DNA from: Thiofilum flexile DSM 14609
GTDB lineage: Bacteria > Pseudomonadota > Gammaproteobacteria > Thiotrichales > Thiotrichaceae
Assembly (NCBI RefSeq): GCF_000380185.1
Contig: NZ_KB904802.1
Location: 95,160 to 159,159, forward strand
DNA: 64,000 nt
Reading direction: 5' to 3'
Position 1 is the stretch's first letter, and each line of letters starts with the position of its first letter. Positions 44,947-53,717 of the stretch are shown piece by piece. The notes below the pieces were generated by a model. It saw only the letters and a program-made list of their open reading frames with translations. It made no database searches and was not told where the DNA came from. Both the position numbers and the translations under genes were made by a program.

Positions 44947-46560
44947 CTACCACTGCAGGGCTTCGGCTTCGTTAATTTCAATCAGGGTAGGCTTGGTGGC
45001 TTGATAGGCTTGTTCTAGTTGTAGTTGTAAGTCATTTAAGCTGTTCGCTCTAACCGCATGACAGCCATAGCCGCGTGCAATGGTGAGTAAGTCAGGGGTA
45101 TAAATATCAACACCAATCGTAGGAATATCGCGCTCCTGCATATAGCGTTTAATTTCGCCATAACAGTGATTATTCCACACGACAATGGGTAGGGCTAAAC
45201 CTTGCTCTACCGCCGTGGCGAGTTCGGGTAAGGTAAATTGCAAGCCACCATCCCCAATGAGACTGATAACGGCTCGCTCAGGATGCGCAATTTTAGCCCC
45301 AATAGCAGCGGGTAAGGCATAACCTAAAGTGCCGTATCCGGTACTGGAGTTAAACCACGCATGGGTAGTATCAGGTTCATCAGTGAGATTGCCCGTATAA
45401 ACCGGCTGATTTTGGTCGCCCACTATAATGGTGGCTGGTTTAACTGCGCGTAGCTGTGCAATAACGCGTTGATGAGCTAATTGAGTGGGGCTTAATAACG
45501 CTTGTAGTTGTTGACGTAACTGTTGTGCTTGCGTTGTGGTATGGGTGAGTGGCTGATGATTATCTAGAGCCACCAGTAAGGCCTCTAAGGCTGATTGTGC
45601 ATCTGAGGTAATCGCAAGAGTAGGTATAGCATTGCGATAGAGCTGCTCAGGATCCAGATCAATCCGAATCAGTTTCCCTCGAATATCGGGTTTGCCATCA
45701 AATAAAAGGGTGTCGGTTTCGCCTAATTCCGTACCGACTGCGAGCACAACATCCGCATCACGCAATAAGTCTAATACGGGCTTTTGAGGTAGGGTGCTTC
45801 CGAGTGATAAGGGATGTGCAGGGGGGAGGATGCCTTTGCCATTAATCGTGGTTACAGTGAGTGCGCCTAAGCGTTCGGTGAGTAGTTGTGCCGCTTTAGC
45901 TGCATGAGCTGCTCCACCGCCAAACACTAGTAAAGGTTTTTTAGCTTGCGCTAATAATTGAGCCGCTTGGTGAATGGCTCCATTACTAGGAGCAGGGCGG
46001 GAGCTTTTGGTAATGATGGGTAGCGTTAAATGCGCAGCCGAAGCTGTAATCACATCAAGGGGTAGTTCAATATGTACAGGACGCGGGCGTGCTGAGTTGA
46101 AAATGGCAAACGCTCGCGCCATGACTTCATTCAGTTCATCAGGGCGTAAGAGGGTATGACTAAAGGCACTGACTCCGGCTACTAAATTACGTTGTGAGGG
46201 GAGTTCGTGTAGTCTGCCCGTACCTAAAGCTAATTCATGACGCGCATTGACCGCAGAGATCACAAGCATAGGAATAGAGTCCGCGTAGGCTTGCCCCATA
46301 GCGGTGGCAATATTCGTCATGCCGGGGCCTGTGATAATAAAACAGGCGGCAATTTTGCCCGTGGTACGAGCATAACCATCTGCCATAAAACCCGCCCCTT
46401 GCTCATGGCGTGGGGTAATATGTTTAATCGAAGTGGCAGGGAGGCCGCGATAGAGTTCAACCGTATGCACCCCCGGAATACCAAACACCGTATCCACGCC
46501 ATAGGCTTCTAAGAGTTCAACTAAATACTCGCCACAGGTTTTAGCGACGCTATTAGGCAT
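44947..46560 (-). CDS. aruI: 5-guanidino-2-oxopentanoate decarboxylase (AruI)
   Basis: A 537-residue thiamine diphosphate enzyme. The N-terminal Glu sits in ITPRHEQGAGFMADGYARTTG, FIITGPGMTNIATAMGQAYADSIPML follows, and the cofactor motif is LIGDGGLQFTLPELATAVEQGLALPIVVWNN. It reads as the AruI branch of the acetolactate-synthase family, which decarboxylates 2-ketoarginine to 4-guanidinobutyraldehyde. Flanking by guanidinobutyrase and an aldehyde dehydrogenase supports this over acetolactate synthase. It overlaps the guanidinobutyrase gene by 8 bases. Confidence 0.85.
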   Translation of the reverse strand: MPNSVAKTCGEYLVELLEAYGVDTVFGIPGVHTVELYRGLPATSIKHITPRHEQGAGFMADGYARTTGKIAACFIITGPGMTNIATAMGQAYADSIPMLVISAVNARHELALGTGRLHELPSQRNLVAGVSAFSHTLLRPDELNEVMARAFAIFNSARPRPVHIELPLDVITASAAHLTLPIITKSSRPAPSNGAIHQAAQLLAQAKKPLLVFGGGAAHAAKAAQLLTERLGALTVTTINGKGILPPAHPLSLGSTLPQKPVLDLLRDADVVLAVGTELGETDTLLFDGKPDIRGKLIRIDLDPEQLYRNAIPTLAITSDAQSALEALLVALDNHQPLTHTTTQAQQLRQQLQALLSPTQLAHQRVIAQLRAVKPATIIVGDQNQPVYTGNLTDEPDTTHAWFNSSTGYGTLGYALPAAIGAKIAHPERAVISLIGDGGLQFTLPELATAVEQGLALPIVVWNNHCYGEIKRYMQERDIPTIGVDIYTPDLLTIARGYGCHAVRANSLNDLQLQLEQAYQATKPTLIEINEAEALQW

Positions 46561-47506
46561 AACGTACCCCCGGCATTACACACAATATTTCATAGGCCAT
46601 ATTTGCACCGACTAAAGCGGTATTGCCTGTAGTGTCATAAGGTGGAGATACCTCGACGACATCGCCGCCCACCAGATTTAAACCACGGCAGCCGCGAATA
46701 ATTTCTAACCCTTGGGTGACGGTTAAACCACCGACTTCTGGGGTTCCGGTGCCGGGGGCGAAGCTTGGATCTAAGCCATCAATATCAAAGGAAATATAAG
46801 TAGGGGTATCACCAATCAGCATCCGTACTTCTTGCATCAAGGGAGCGAGTGACTGATACCAGCAGGATTCGGCTTGTACTACTTTAATCCCTTGGTTTCG
46901 ACACCAATCAAAATCTTCCGCCGAATAACCCGTACCACGTAGGCCAATCTGTACCATTTTATGAGTATCAATCAACCCCTCTTCAATCGCGCGGCGAAAC
47001 GGTGTGCCGTGGGCGATTTTTTCTCCGTACATAGTGTCATTCACATCCGCATGAGCATCCACATGCACAATAGCCACCGGCTTTTTGAGGTGGCGATTGA
47101 GGGCGCGGAGGATAGGTAGCACAATCGTATGATCACCGCCTAGACTAATCGGCTTGATATTGGCCGCGAATACCTTGGCATAAAACTCCTCAATCAGGCG
47201 GATGGAGTCTAGAAGGTTAAACGTATTAATAGAGCAATCGCCTAAATCGGCTACTTGGAGCGAGTCAAAAGGTGCGGCTCCGGTGGACATATTGTAAGGA
47301 CGTAGGAGGCTAGATTCGGCACGAATCGCACGCGGGCCAAAGCGTGCGCCGGTACGATTGGACGTACCAATATCAAACGGTACTCCAATGAAGCCCACAT
47401 CAATATCGGCATAGTCGGTTGTGGTGGGTAGACGCATCATGGTAGCAATGCCACCGGAGCGAATCATTTCATTACCCCCTAAGGGCTGATTAAATGCAGT
47501 TGCCAC
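46553..47506 (-). CDS. gbuA: Guanidinobutyrase/agmatinase-family ureohydrolase
   Basis: A 317-residue ureohydrolase from GTG 47506 (GGAGGAG upstream). The manganese motifs are intact: ISLGGDHTIVLPI, VHVDAHADVND, ISFDIDGLDPSFAPGTGTPEVGGLT. IGVPFDIGTSNRTGARFGPRAIR is typical of agmatinase/guanidinobutyrase. Agmatinase cannot be excluded by sequence alone, but with AruI and an aldehyde dehydrogenase alongside, hydrolysis of 4-guanidinobutyrate to 4-aminobutyrate and urea is expected. Confidence 0.87.
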   Translation of the reverse strand: MATAFNQPLGGNEMIRSGGIATMMRLPTTTDYADIDVGFIGVPFDIGTSNRTGARFGPRAIRAESSLLRPYNMSTGAAPFDSLQVADLGDCSINTFNLLDSIRLIEEFYAKVFAANIKPISLGGDHTIVLPILRALNRHLKKPVAIVHVDAHADVNDTMYGEKIAHGTPFRRAIEEGLIDTHKMVQIGLRGTGYSAEDFDWCRNQGIKVVQAESCWYQSLAPLMQEVRMLIGDTPTYISFDIDGLDPSFAPGTGTPEVGGLTVTQGLEIIRGCRGLNLVGGDVVEVSPPYDTTGNTALVGANMAYEILCVMPGVRYA

Positions 47507-47576
47507 TAAGGTTCTCCTCCTAGGTTAAGACTCGTCCTCTAGCGCGAGAACGAGTGTTTAATAACAAGGTTATACG

Positions 47577-48995
47577 CTAATCTTTTTCCACTGGATAGCG
47601 TACTACATCAGACATAGTCACTTGATTTAAGCGAGAGTGCTGCATGCTAAACGTGAAATAGGTCAGGGTGGCGATTCCAATCCAAATAGCAAAATAGAAG
47701 AAGGTTATCAATGGCAAACCTGATAACACATAGACACAAGACCCTATGGCTAGAATCGGTGTAATGGGATAAAAGGGTACTTTAAAGCTGCGTGGTAAGT
47801 CAGGATGAGTACGGCGTAAAATCATGACACCTAGTGATACGACCGAAAAGGCCACTAAAGTACCAATACTGGTGAGATCAAATAAGACATCCGCAGGCGT
47901 AAAACCAGAGGCTAACATCACGGCAATGGAGACTAATAAAATATTATTAACCGGTGTACTTCTAGTATTTAAGCGCTCAAAGAAAGTCGGAATCATACCA
48001 TCACGTCCCATGGCATACAGAATCCGAGTTTGACCATATAACACAATTAAAATAACGCTAAAGGTTGAGATCACCGCACCAAAAGCAAAGATAGTTGCAG
48101 GCCAGGTTGAGCCGGTAACATTTTGTAGAATTTGCGCTAAACCCGCTTTTTGTCCTTCAAACTCAGCCGCAGGCTGAGCACCAATCGCAGTTAGGCTAAT
48201 CAGAATATAAAAGAGTGTGACGATAGTCAGGGCAAGAATAATGGCTAAGGGTAAATTACGTTTAGGGTTTTTCACTTCCTCACCGGCTGTTGAAATCGCA
48301 TCAATCCCAATGAAAGAGAAAAATACCGTGGCGGTTGCAATCCATACGCCACTGTAGCCATGCGGGGCAAAAGGTGTCATGTTTTCGCTTTTGTAGGCAG
48401 TGAAAGCAATCCCAATAAACATACATAAAATGAGCAGCTTAACTACAACCATAATGGTATTGACTACGGTAGATTCTTTAGAGCCACGTAATAGTAATAA
48501 GCAGCAAAGGGCGACCACAATCATAGAGGGTAGATTCATAATACCTCCTAAGGCGGGTACATTACTGAGACTATCCGGGAATTTAAACCCTATGGTAATT
48601 TCCAGAAATTTATTGAGATATTCACCACTGCCTACCGCAATCGCAGCGGCTGAGACACCATACTCCAAGAGCAAACACCACGCGACTAAATAAGCGAGAT
48701 ATTCACCTAAGGTGGCATAGGCATACGAATACGAAGAGCCTGATGCGGGGATACAAGAGGCCATTTCCGCATAGGCTAAAGCCGTGAGAGCCGCTGTAAT
48801 CGCCGCAATAATAAACGCAAAAATAACCGCAGGACCGGCTTGTGGGACGACATCATTTAAAACGACAAAAATACCCGTGCCGATGGTTGCACCCACCCCT
48901 AGCATGGTGAGTTGAAAGAGTCCCATGCTAGGTTCTAGCTGAGTTCGTTCCGGTTGGATGGGCTTTTTGCGCATCATCGAAGAGAGAGTACTCAT
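47577..48995 (-). CDS. APC-family amino acid permease (cationic amino acid type)
   Basis: A 472-residue protein with about 12 membrane helices and a strong AGGAGG site. It begins the core with GLFQLTMLGVGATIGTGIFVVL, then AYAEMASCIPASGSSYSYAYATLGE and FFSFIGIDAISTAGEEVKNPKRNLP, all typical of the CAT/YfnA branch. Given its place in the arginine cluster it probably imports arginine or a related cationic amino acid. Confidence 0.87.
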   Translation of the reverse strand: MSTLSSMMRKKPIQPERTQLEPSMGLFQLTMLGVGATIGTGIFVVLNDVVPQAGPAVIFAFIIAAITAALTALAYAEMASCIPASGSSYSYAYATLGEYLAYLVAWCLLLEYGVSAAAIAVGSGEYLNKFLEITIGFKFPDSLSNVPALGGIMNLPSMIVVALCCLLLLRGSKESTVVNTIMVVVKLLILCMFIGIAFTAYKSENMTPFAPHGYSGVWIATATVFFSFIGIDAISTAGEEVKNPKRNLPLAIILALTIVTLFYILISLTAIGAQPAAEFEGQKAGLAQILQNVTGSTWPATIFAFGAVISTFSVILIVLYGQTRILYAMGRDGMIPTFFERLNTRSTPVNNILLVSIAVMLASGFTPADVLFDLTSIGTLVAFSVVSLGVMILRRTHPDLPRSFKVPFYPITPILAIGSCVYVLSGLPLITFFYFAIWIGIATLTYFTFSMQHSRLNQVTMSDVVRYPVEKD

Positions 48996-49061
48996 TATTT
49001 TTCCTCCTTAGGCTTTTATCGAAGCCTGGGGCTTATGGGGTTATCAGGAAGATAGAAGGCA

Positions 49062-50036
49062 TTATCCTTCCGGTGCTAAATTAACCTCTAAGTGTTGTTG
49101 CCACTGACGTTGTGGCCACAGTAAGGTCATACTGTCAGCGCTAGGGCGATACAAAGCGGTATAGAGTGTGCCAAAACCACGAGCATATTGAGTGCTATAC
49201 AAAGGTGGCTGAAGAAAGCTTTGAATAAACTGTTCTTCTGTTTGCTCTGGTATAGTCAAACTGTGAATTAAAAAGCTTTCGCGTTCTAATGTGGCTGTAG
49301 CTTGCGCATGTTGTGTCCATTCAATCTGTTGTTGATGATTGGTAGCAATGGCTAATGCATTGACTTGTATTTGTCGATCGGGGGCGACTAATACGGTGCA
49401 TGATTGCCCTAAACGATCCAATAAGGTGATGTTATAAGCCATATGACTCGGAATATGACGCAGTACGGCCACCGCATCCGCTACATCCCGACAAGTCTCT
49501 AAGATATAACGTAAAATCAGTGGAATACCAAACCCTATACCAACCAACTTGCGTCCACCAAAGGCTAATGACACCACTAAACCTGCACTATTCATGCCAT
49601 CTAATACCCCCCACAGACAGTCGCCATTAGCCATCACGGGTTTTCCGAGCCAGCTACTGTGTATCACCGTACCCTCTAATAATGCGGGGTGATAATCATA
49701 GTTACGAATCAAAAAGGGTGTGGTTTTAGTCCAAACCGCCTGTGAGCAACTGACATAATAGGGGGGAGGGCAATACATACTTAAAAAGCGTGCGGCCGTA
49801 TCTCCTCCTCCAGCTAATTCACAGAGGCGCTCATAAACCGATAATAGCTCCGGCATATAGGCGCGTAATTGGCGTAGGCTTTGTAAATAAGTCGGTTGCT
49901 GACCCATGCCATGTCTTAAAAACCAGCGCTGATAGAGCGGCCAAGTGCGATTAAACAGAGCCTGCCATTGTACGTCGGGCCATGCTTCTTGCATGGCATG
50001 AAAACCAGATTGTAATTTCATGCCGTTGCTAATCAT
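49062..50036 (-). CDS. C45-family autoproteolytic acyltransferase/hydrolase
   Basis: A roughly 324-residue Ntn-hydrolase of the acyl-CoA:6-aminopenicillanate acyltransferase-like family. The predicted self-cleavage Cys is in YYVSCSQAVW (near residue 95), followed by FLIRNYDYHPALLEGTVIHSSWLG, NGDCLWGVLDGMNSAGLVVSLAFGGR, GIPLILRYILETC and AIATNHQQ. Such enzymes cleave or form amide bonds of acylated amino compounds. The ATG overlaps the ATP-grasp stop (TGATG), so the two are translationally coupled. Confidence 0.83.
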   Translation of the reverse strand: MISNGMKLQSGFHAMQEAWPDVQWQALFNRTWPLYQRWFLRHGMGQQPTYLQSLRQLRAYMPELLSVYERLCELAGGGDTAARFLSMYCPPPYYVSCSQAVWTKTTPFLIRNYDYHPALLEGTVIHSSWLGKPVMANGDCLWGVLDGMNSAGLVVSLAFGGRKLVGIGFGIPLILRYILETCRDVADAVAVLRHIPSHMAYNITLLDRLGQSCTVLVAPDRQIQVNALAIATNHQQQIEWTQHAQATATLERESFLIHSLTIPEQTEEQFIQSFLQPPLYSTQYARGFGTLYTALYRPSADSMTLLWPQRQWQQHLEVNLAPEG

Positions 50037-51499
50037 CACAGGATTTTAAAGGCACCCGCATCAAGGTTATAGGCTGGTTGCAGCGGGGTACTCTCAATCG
50101 GTACGGCTTGATAATACTGCTGAATCCCTTTAATCCACGCTCTAGCACGCTCATTTAGCTCAAAATTATCATCCATCAAGCGCCCACGGGTAATTAAAAT
50201 ACCTAAATCAGCCCCTTCATAGTGATAATCACCTACGCTACTAATGCGTAAATAAAACGCCTCTTGTTCGGTTTCTACCGCGCGGCGATGATAATCAAAA
50301 CGGGCATAGGTCACTTGACCTTGTTCATCCATATGCCAAATGCCAGATTCGGGAGCATGGGTAATATAGCCTACACTCTCAGCGGTATGTTTTATGACTA
50401 ACTGACTCCAGCTATCCACATTATCCGGATGTGCCCAGCGCTCATTCATTTCAGCAATATCCAGCTCAAAGGGAATATCACTCATCTCCAATAAATGAAA
50501 TAAAAACAAGGGGGCGTCGGCATGGGCAAACGCGGCGTGATTCGTCATAGAACTAGCCCCTGTGACCCGTGGGTTTAATTCGCCGAGATAGAGTTGTCCT
50601 GAATCTTGGTCAATCAAAAAGTCTAATTCAAAGTAACCGCGATAGCCTTCTTCACGTAAGGCTTCGCCAAACTTAAAGGTATAATCCCGCGCTTGATCAC
50701 GAATGGCTTGTGTAAAGGCATTGGCAAAAATTTCATTGCCACACCAACCACCTTTATACGGGGTTAGCTCTTTAAAGCCGACCAGCTCAGTCATGAGGGG
50801 GCCGACAATGGTGCCATTTTTAGTAGTACAAGCCTCAATTGCAGAACCCCGCACTCGCAGGCGCTTCATGATTTTGACTTCGCCCTCACCAATAATTTGA
50901 TCAGCATAGCGTTCAAAATCGGTTTCATTAGCAATGAAAAAAGTCGTATGCCCTGAATCACCATAGGCCGTTTGTAAAACCAGATCGCGCCCTAATCCGG
51001 CCTGTTCTGCCAGCTCACACAGTTGGGCATAGCTATGTACTTCTGCCAAGGTATTAGGAATGCTAGGCACACCCGCGCGATTACCAATCCGTACCGTTTC
51101 GATTTTATTATCCACGCGCTGACGCAGAGCTGCTTTAGGAAACCAGACTTGTAACCCTAGCTCTTGGCAGAGTTGCTCGGTTTCTTCGTCAAACATTAAA
51201 AAGACCGCTTTAGGATCACCCCCGCGTTTTTTTAAATAATCAATTACTTCCTTATGTTGCAGGAGGTAATTATTAATATCTTCAATGCTTTCAAATTCGC
51301 GGTGTGGTGTTTCACTTGGTACAAATACGGCAGGGTGGCGACCATCAAAGCAGTCAATATAGTTGATATAGTAAAAATTACGTACCCACTCATTAATCCC
51401 TAAAAGGTTAAAGTTAGTGGCACTAATAAAATAAATAGGGGTTTCATTGCGATGAAAATAACGGCGTATTTCAGAAATATTACGTAGCAAGGTTGTCAT
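50036..51499 (-). CDS. ATP-grasp ligase
   Basis: ATG 51499 with TAGGAGC upstream gives 487 residues; an extension to 51538 is open but lacks a ribosome site. The ATP-grasp core includes LVLQTAYGDSGHTTFFIANETDF, EGEVKIMKRLRVRGSAIEACTTKNGTIVGPLM and YRGYFELDFLIDQDSGQLYLGELNPRVTGASSMTN, with acidic and Asn residues for Mg-ATP. These enzymes join a carboxylate to an amine or thiol. Coupled to a C45 amidohydrolase-like gene, it may build or handle an amide of an arginine-derived compound. Substrate unknown. Confidence 0.82.
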   Translation of the reverse strand: MTTLLRNISEIRRYFHRNETPIYFISATNFNLLGINEWVRNFYYINYIDCFDGRHPAVFVPSETPHREFESIEDINNYLLQHKEVIDYLKKRGGDPKAVFLMFDEETEQLCQELGLQVWFPKAALRQRVDNKIETVRIGNRAGVPSIPNTLAEVHSYAQLCELAEQAGLGRDLVLQTAYGDSGHTTFFIANETDFERYADQIIGEGEVKIMKRLRVRGSAIEACTTKNGTIVGPLMTELVGFKELTPYKGGWCGNEIFANAFTQAIRDQARDYTFKFGEALREEGYRGYFELDFLIDQDSGQLYLGELNPRVTGASSMTNHAAFAHADAPLFLFHLLEMSDIPFELDIAEMNERWAHPDNVDSWSQLVIKHTAESVGYITHAPESGIWHMDEQGQVTYARFDYHRRAVETEQEAFYLRISSVGDYHYEGADLGILITRGRLMDDNFELNERARAWIKGIQQYYQAVPIESTPLQPAYNLDAGAFKIL

Positions 51500-51599
51500 C
51501 GAGGGTGCTCCTAAAAAGGCGATGAAAACGTAGGGCAATAAAAAAGCGAGGTTATGTGTTCATAACCAAAATACCTGACTGTTGTCAGTAGACACACAA

Positions 51600-51754
51600 G
51601 AGTCGTTAGCTAAGGCTGTTGCAACGGCTGTGAAAAATGATCCGAAACGATTTTTCACGCAAGCCTGAGAAGTGCATGGGCAAGCCAAATCATACATCCT
51701 TGTATGTTAGAAGGCAGCGTCCCTGCTCAGGATTGCCGAGGCAATACCCGACTC
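51600..51754. repeat. Structured dispersed repeat, copy B
   Basis: This sequence aligns along most of its length with 16300-16466, including the GTGAAAAATGATCCGAAACGATTTTTCAC hairpin (51630-51658), the following GCNNGCNTGAGA segment and the CATACATCCTTGTATG stretch. The outer arms are reduced to GAGTCG / CGACTC. It lies between the nitrilase-family and ATP-grasp genes on the same strand and may affect their cotranscription. Confidence 0.65.
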
Positions 51755-51787
51755 CTTTTACTCGGTTACTTAGTCATCTGTTAAACC

Positions 51788-52645
51788 CTATGAGCGGCGG
51801 CGTAATTGCATAGGGCCTAAGCTATCTAAGTAAGATTGTTCAGTACTTTTGTCATAAACAGTGAAATCAACCGCGCGATCACGGAAGCTTTTTAATACCT
51901 GTCCCAAACCCATAATGCCGTTTTGGCGCTCGTGCCGGACTTGCTCTAAATTAATCTCCAGCGGGAATACTTCTTCAATAGTCCCCGCTTGATGCAACAC
52001 CCGCCCAGAAGGATCAATCACACACGATAGTCCATTACCACACCCTCCTAAGCCATTCACATCAAAGAAAAAGCATTGATTAGTAATAGCGGAGGCTCGC
52101 GCAATCGTTAGTTCTGCTTGACGGTCAATGGTATCGGTAAAGGTCGGATGAATAATAATTTCAGCCCCTAACGCCGCTAAAGAGCGTGTCGTTTCGGGGA
52201 ACCACATGTCATAACAAATCGATACCCCAAAGCGTCCTACGTCGGGTATATCAAAGGTTACAAAGCGATCTCCAGCACTAATACCACGCTCGAAAGGCAG
52301 AAAAGGAAACTGCTTACGATAACGATCAACCACTTCGCCTTGCGGATTAATAATAGGGGTAGTGTTGTAAATTTTATCATCCACGGCCTCAAACAGCGAT
52401 CCAGGAATTAACCAAATTTTGAATTGTTCGGCCCAGCGTTGAAAGATTTGTTCGGCAGGGCCGGGGAGGGGTTGCGCGAAGCTAGGATAAGGCCCAAAGG
52501 CGGCTAGCTCACTAAAGACCACCATTTGTGTCCACGGAAAACGTAGCATAAGATGGGATAACTTAGCGTACATTTGATCTAAGTTGGATGAGGTTGCAGA
52601 TAACTGCATTTGAACACCCGCGATAGTAAATGGCCTCATAGACAC
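51788..52645 (-). CDS. Nitrilase superfamily carbon-nitrogen hydrolase
   Basis: A 285-residue protein with the catalytic triad: Glu in MVVFSELAAFGPYPSF, Lys in VVDRYRKQFPFLPFERGI and Cys in RFGVSICYDMWFPETTRSLAALGAEIIIHPT. GTG 52645 has AGGAG 6 bases upstream; ATG 52639 is possible. The family hydrolyses amides or N-carbamoyl compounds; this branch is not one I can name. It is the first gene on its strand after the LuxR-type regulator and so may belong to the arginine cluster. Confidence 0.85.
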   Translation of the reverse strand: MSMRPFTIAGVQMQLSATSSNLDQMYAKLSHLMLRFPWTQMVVFSELAAFGPYPSFAQPLPGPAEQIFQRWAEQFKIWLIPGSLFEAVDDKIYNTTPIINPQGEVVDRYRKQFPFLPFERGISAGDRFVTFDIPDVGRFGVSICYDMWFPETTRSLAALGAEIIIHPTFTDTIDRQAELTIARASAITNQCFFFDVNGLGGCGNGLSCVIDPSGRVLHQAGTIEEVFPLEINLEQVRHERQNGIMGLGQVLKSFRDRAVDFTVYDKSTEQSYLDSLGPMQLRRRS

Positions 52646-52800
52646 CCTGTTCTCCTTTAGCTTAGCCCAATAAGTGAGTGAAGTAGCCTTAAACTATAAC
52701 AGCAGAACTCATTGATAAGATACAGCCTAGCAATTCACTGTTGAGAGATATGTACCTCATTTGCAGTAGTACAACAGATTATAATCAAGCGTATCAAGGA

Positions 52801-52838
52801 GCTAAAGGATTATGCTAGGGCTAAAGGATTATGCTAGG
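52801..52838 (+). repeat. 19-bp tandem direct duplication upstream of the LuxR-type gene
   Basis: GCTAAAGGATTATGCTAGG occurs twice in perfect tandem (52801-52819, 52820-52838), 37 bases before the regulator's ATG. Each copy contains TATGCT, a possible -10 element, and AAAGGA. It may duplicate a promoter element or a binding site in the gap shared with the nitrilase gene. Confidence 0.6.
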
Positions 52839-52874
52839 GTATGAATAGTACTGCTCCCCCGAAAGGATTGTTTG

Positions 52875-53717
52875 ATGGAACGATGCGCCTTAATGACCTT
52901 AAATGAGCCACTAGCAGCCTTATTTTCTGATTTGGGTACGGATGAGTTTTATAACAAGTTGTTGAGCTTTATCTATCTACAAGTACCTGCGGATAGTTCC
53001 GTGGTGTTGCTGTATCAACGAGGGGCTAGCCCAGTCATATTATTAGATTGGATGACAGAGCGTGATCGCACTGCGATGCAAACGTATTATTTTAAAGGTG
53101 CTTATTTATTAAGCCCCTTTTATTTGCGTTGGCTAAATGCCCCTTTAGAGGATGCACTTGAGCGCTTGGTTGATATTGCGCCGCAGGGGTTTTTTGAGAG
53201 TGTTTATTATCGTGATTATTATGGGCGCTCTGGCTTAAAGGATGAAATGAGCTTTCTGATTCCTCTGTCTCATCGGCGAGCTATCTTATTGTCATTAGGG
53301 CGTACCGATGCGCTACCCTCATTTTCAAGGGTGGAACGAAACTATCTACAACTATTTTACCCGATTGTCATTAAAGCTACTCAGCGTCATACCTCATTAG
53401 TAACCTTGCCTATTCCAACTAAACTAACCTTATGGTTGGAGGATAGTATGCAGCTCTTTGGCAAGTCGTTACTCACTGAACGAGAGCAATTAGTGGTACA
53501 GATGATGTTACAAGGACACTCCTCTAAATCATGTGCCAAATTATTAGGTATTTCACCGACCACTGAGCGCGTCCATCGACGCAATATCTATCTCAAACTC
53601 AATATCTCCTCTCAAGCGCAGCTATTTAAATTATTCTTTGCAGCGTTATCCAATGAAACAATCACCCCCGGCTTTGACCCACTCATAGGGCTGGCTAAGG
53701 GGAGTCAACATAGTTAG
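52875..53717 (+). CDS. LuxR family transcriptional regulator
   Basis: A 280-residue protein from ATG 52875 (AAAGGA upstream). The C-terminal LuxR helix-turn-helix is LTEREQLVVQMMLQGHSSKSCAKLLGISPTTERVHRRNIYLKLNISSQAQLFKLFF. The N-terminal 190 residues form a GAF/PAS-like sensing region without recognised ligand residues. Divergent orientation to the nitrilase gene and the arginine-catabolism cluster suggests control of that cluster. Its 3' end overlaps the convergent lyase gene by 4 bases. Confidence 0.85.
   Translation: MERCALMTLNEPLAALFSDLGTDEFYNKLLSFIYLQVPADSSVVLLYQRGASPVILLDWMTERDRTAMQTYYFKGAYLLSPFYLRWLNAPLEDALERLVDIAPQGFFESVYYRDYYGRSGLKDEMSFLIPLSHRRAILLSLGRTDALPSFSRVERNYLQLFYPIVIKATQRHTSLVTLPIPTKLTLWLEDSMQLFGKSLLTEREQLVVQMMLQGHSSKSCAKLLGISPTTERVHRRNIYLKLNISSQAQLFKLFFAALSNETITPGFDPLIGLAKGSQHS

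Noticed and set aside
46000..46560. The thiamine diphosphate enzyme as acetolactate synthase
   Set aside because: Sequence of the family alone allows it, but no small regulatory subunit or branched-chain genes are nearby, and guanidinobutyrase and aldehyde dehydrogenase flank it, favouring AruI.
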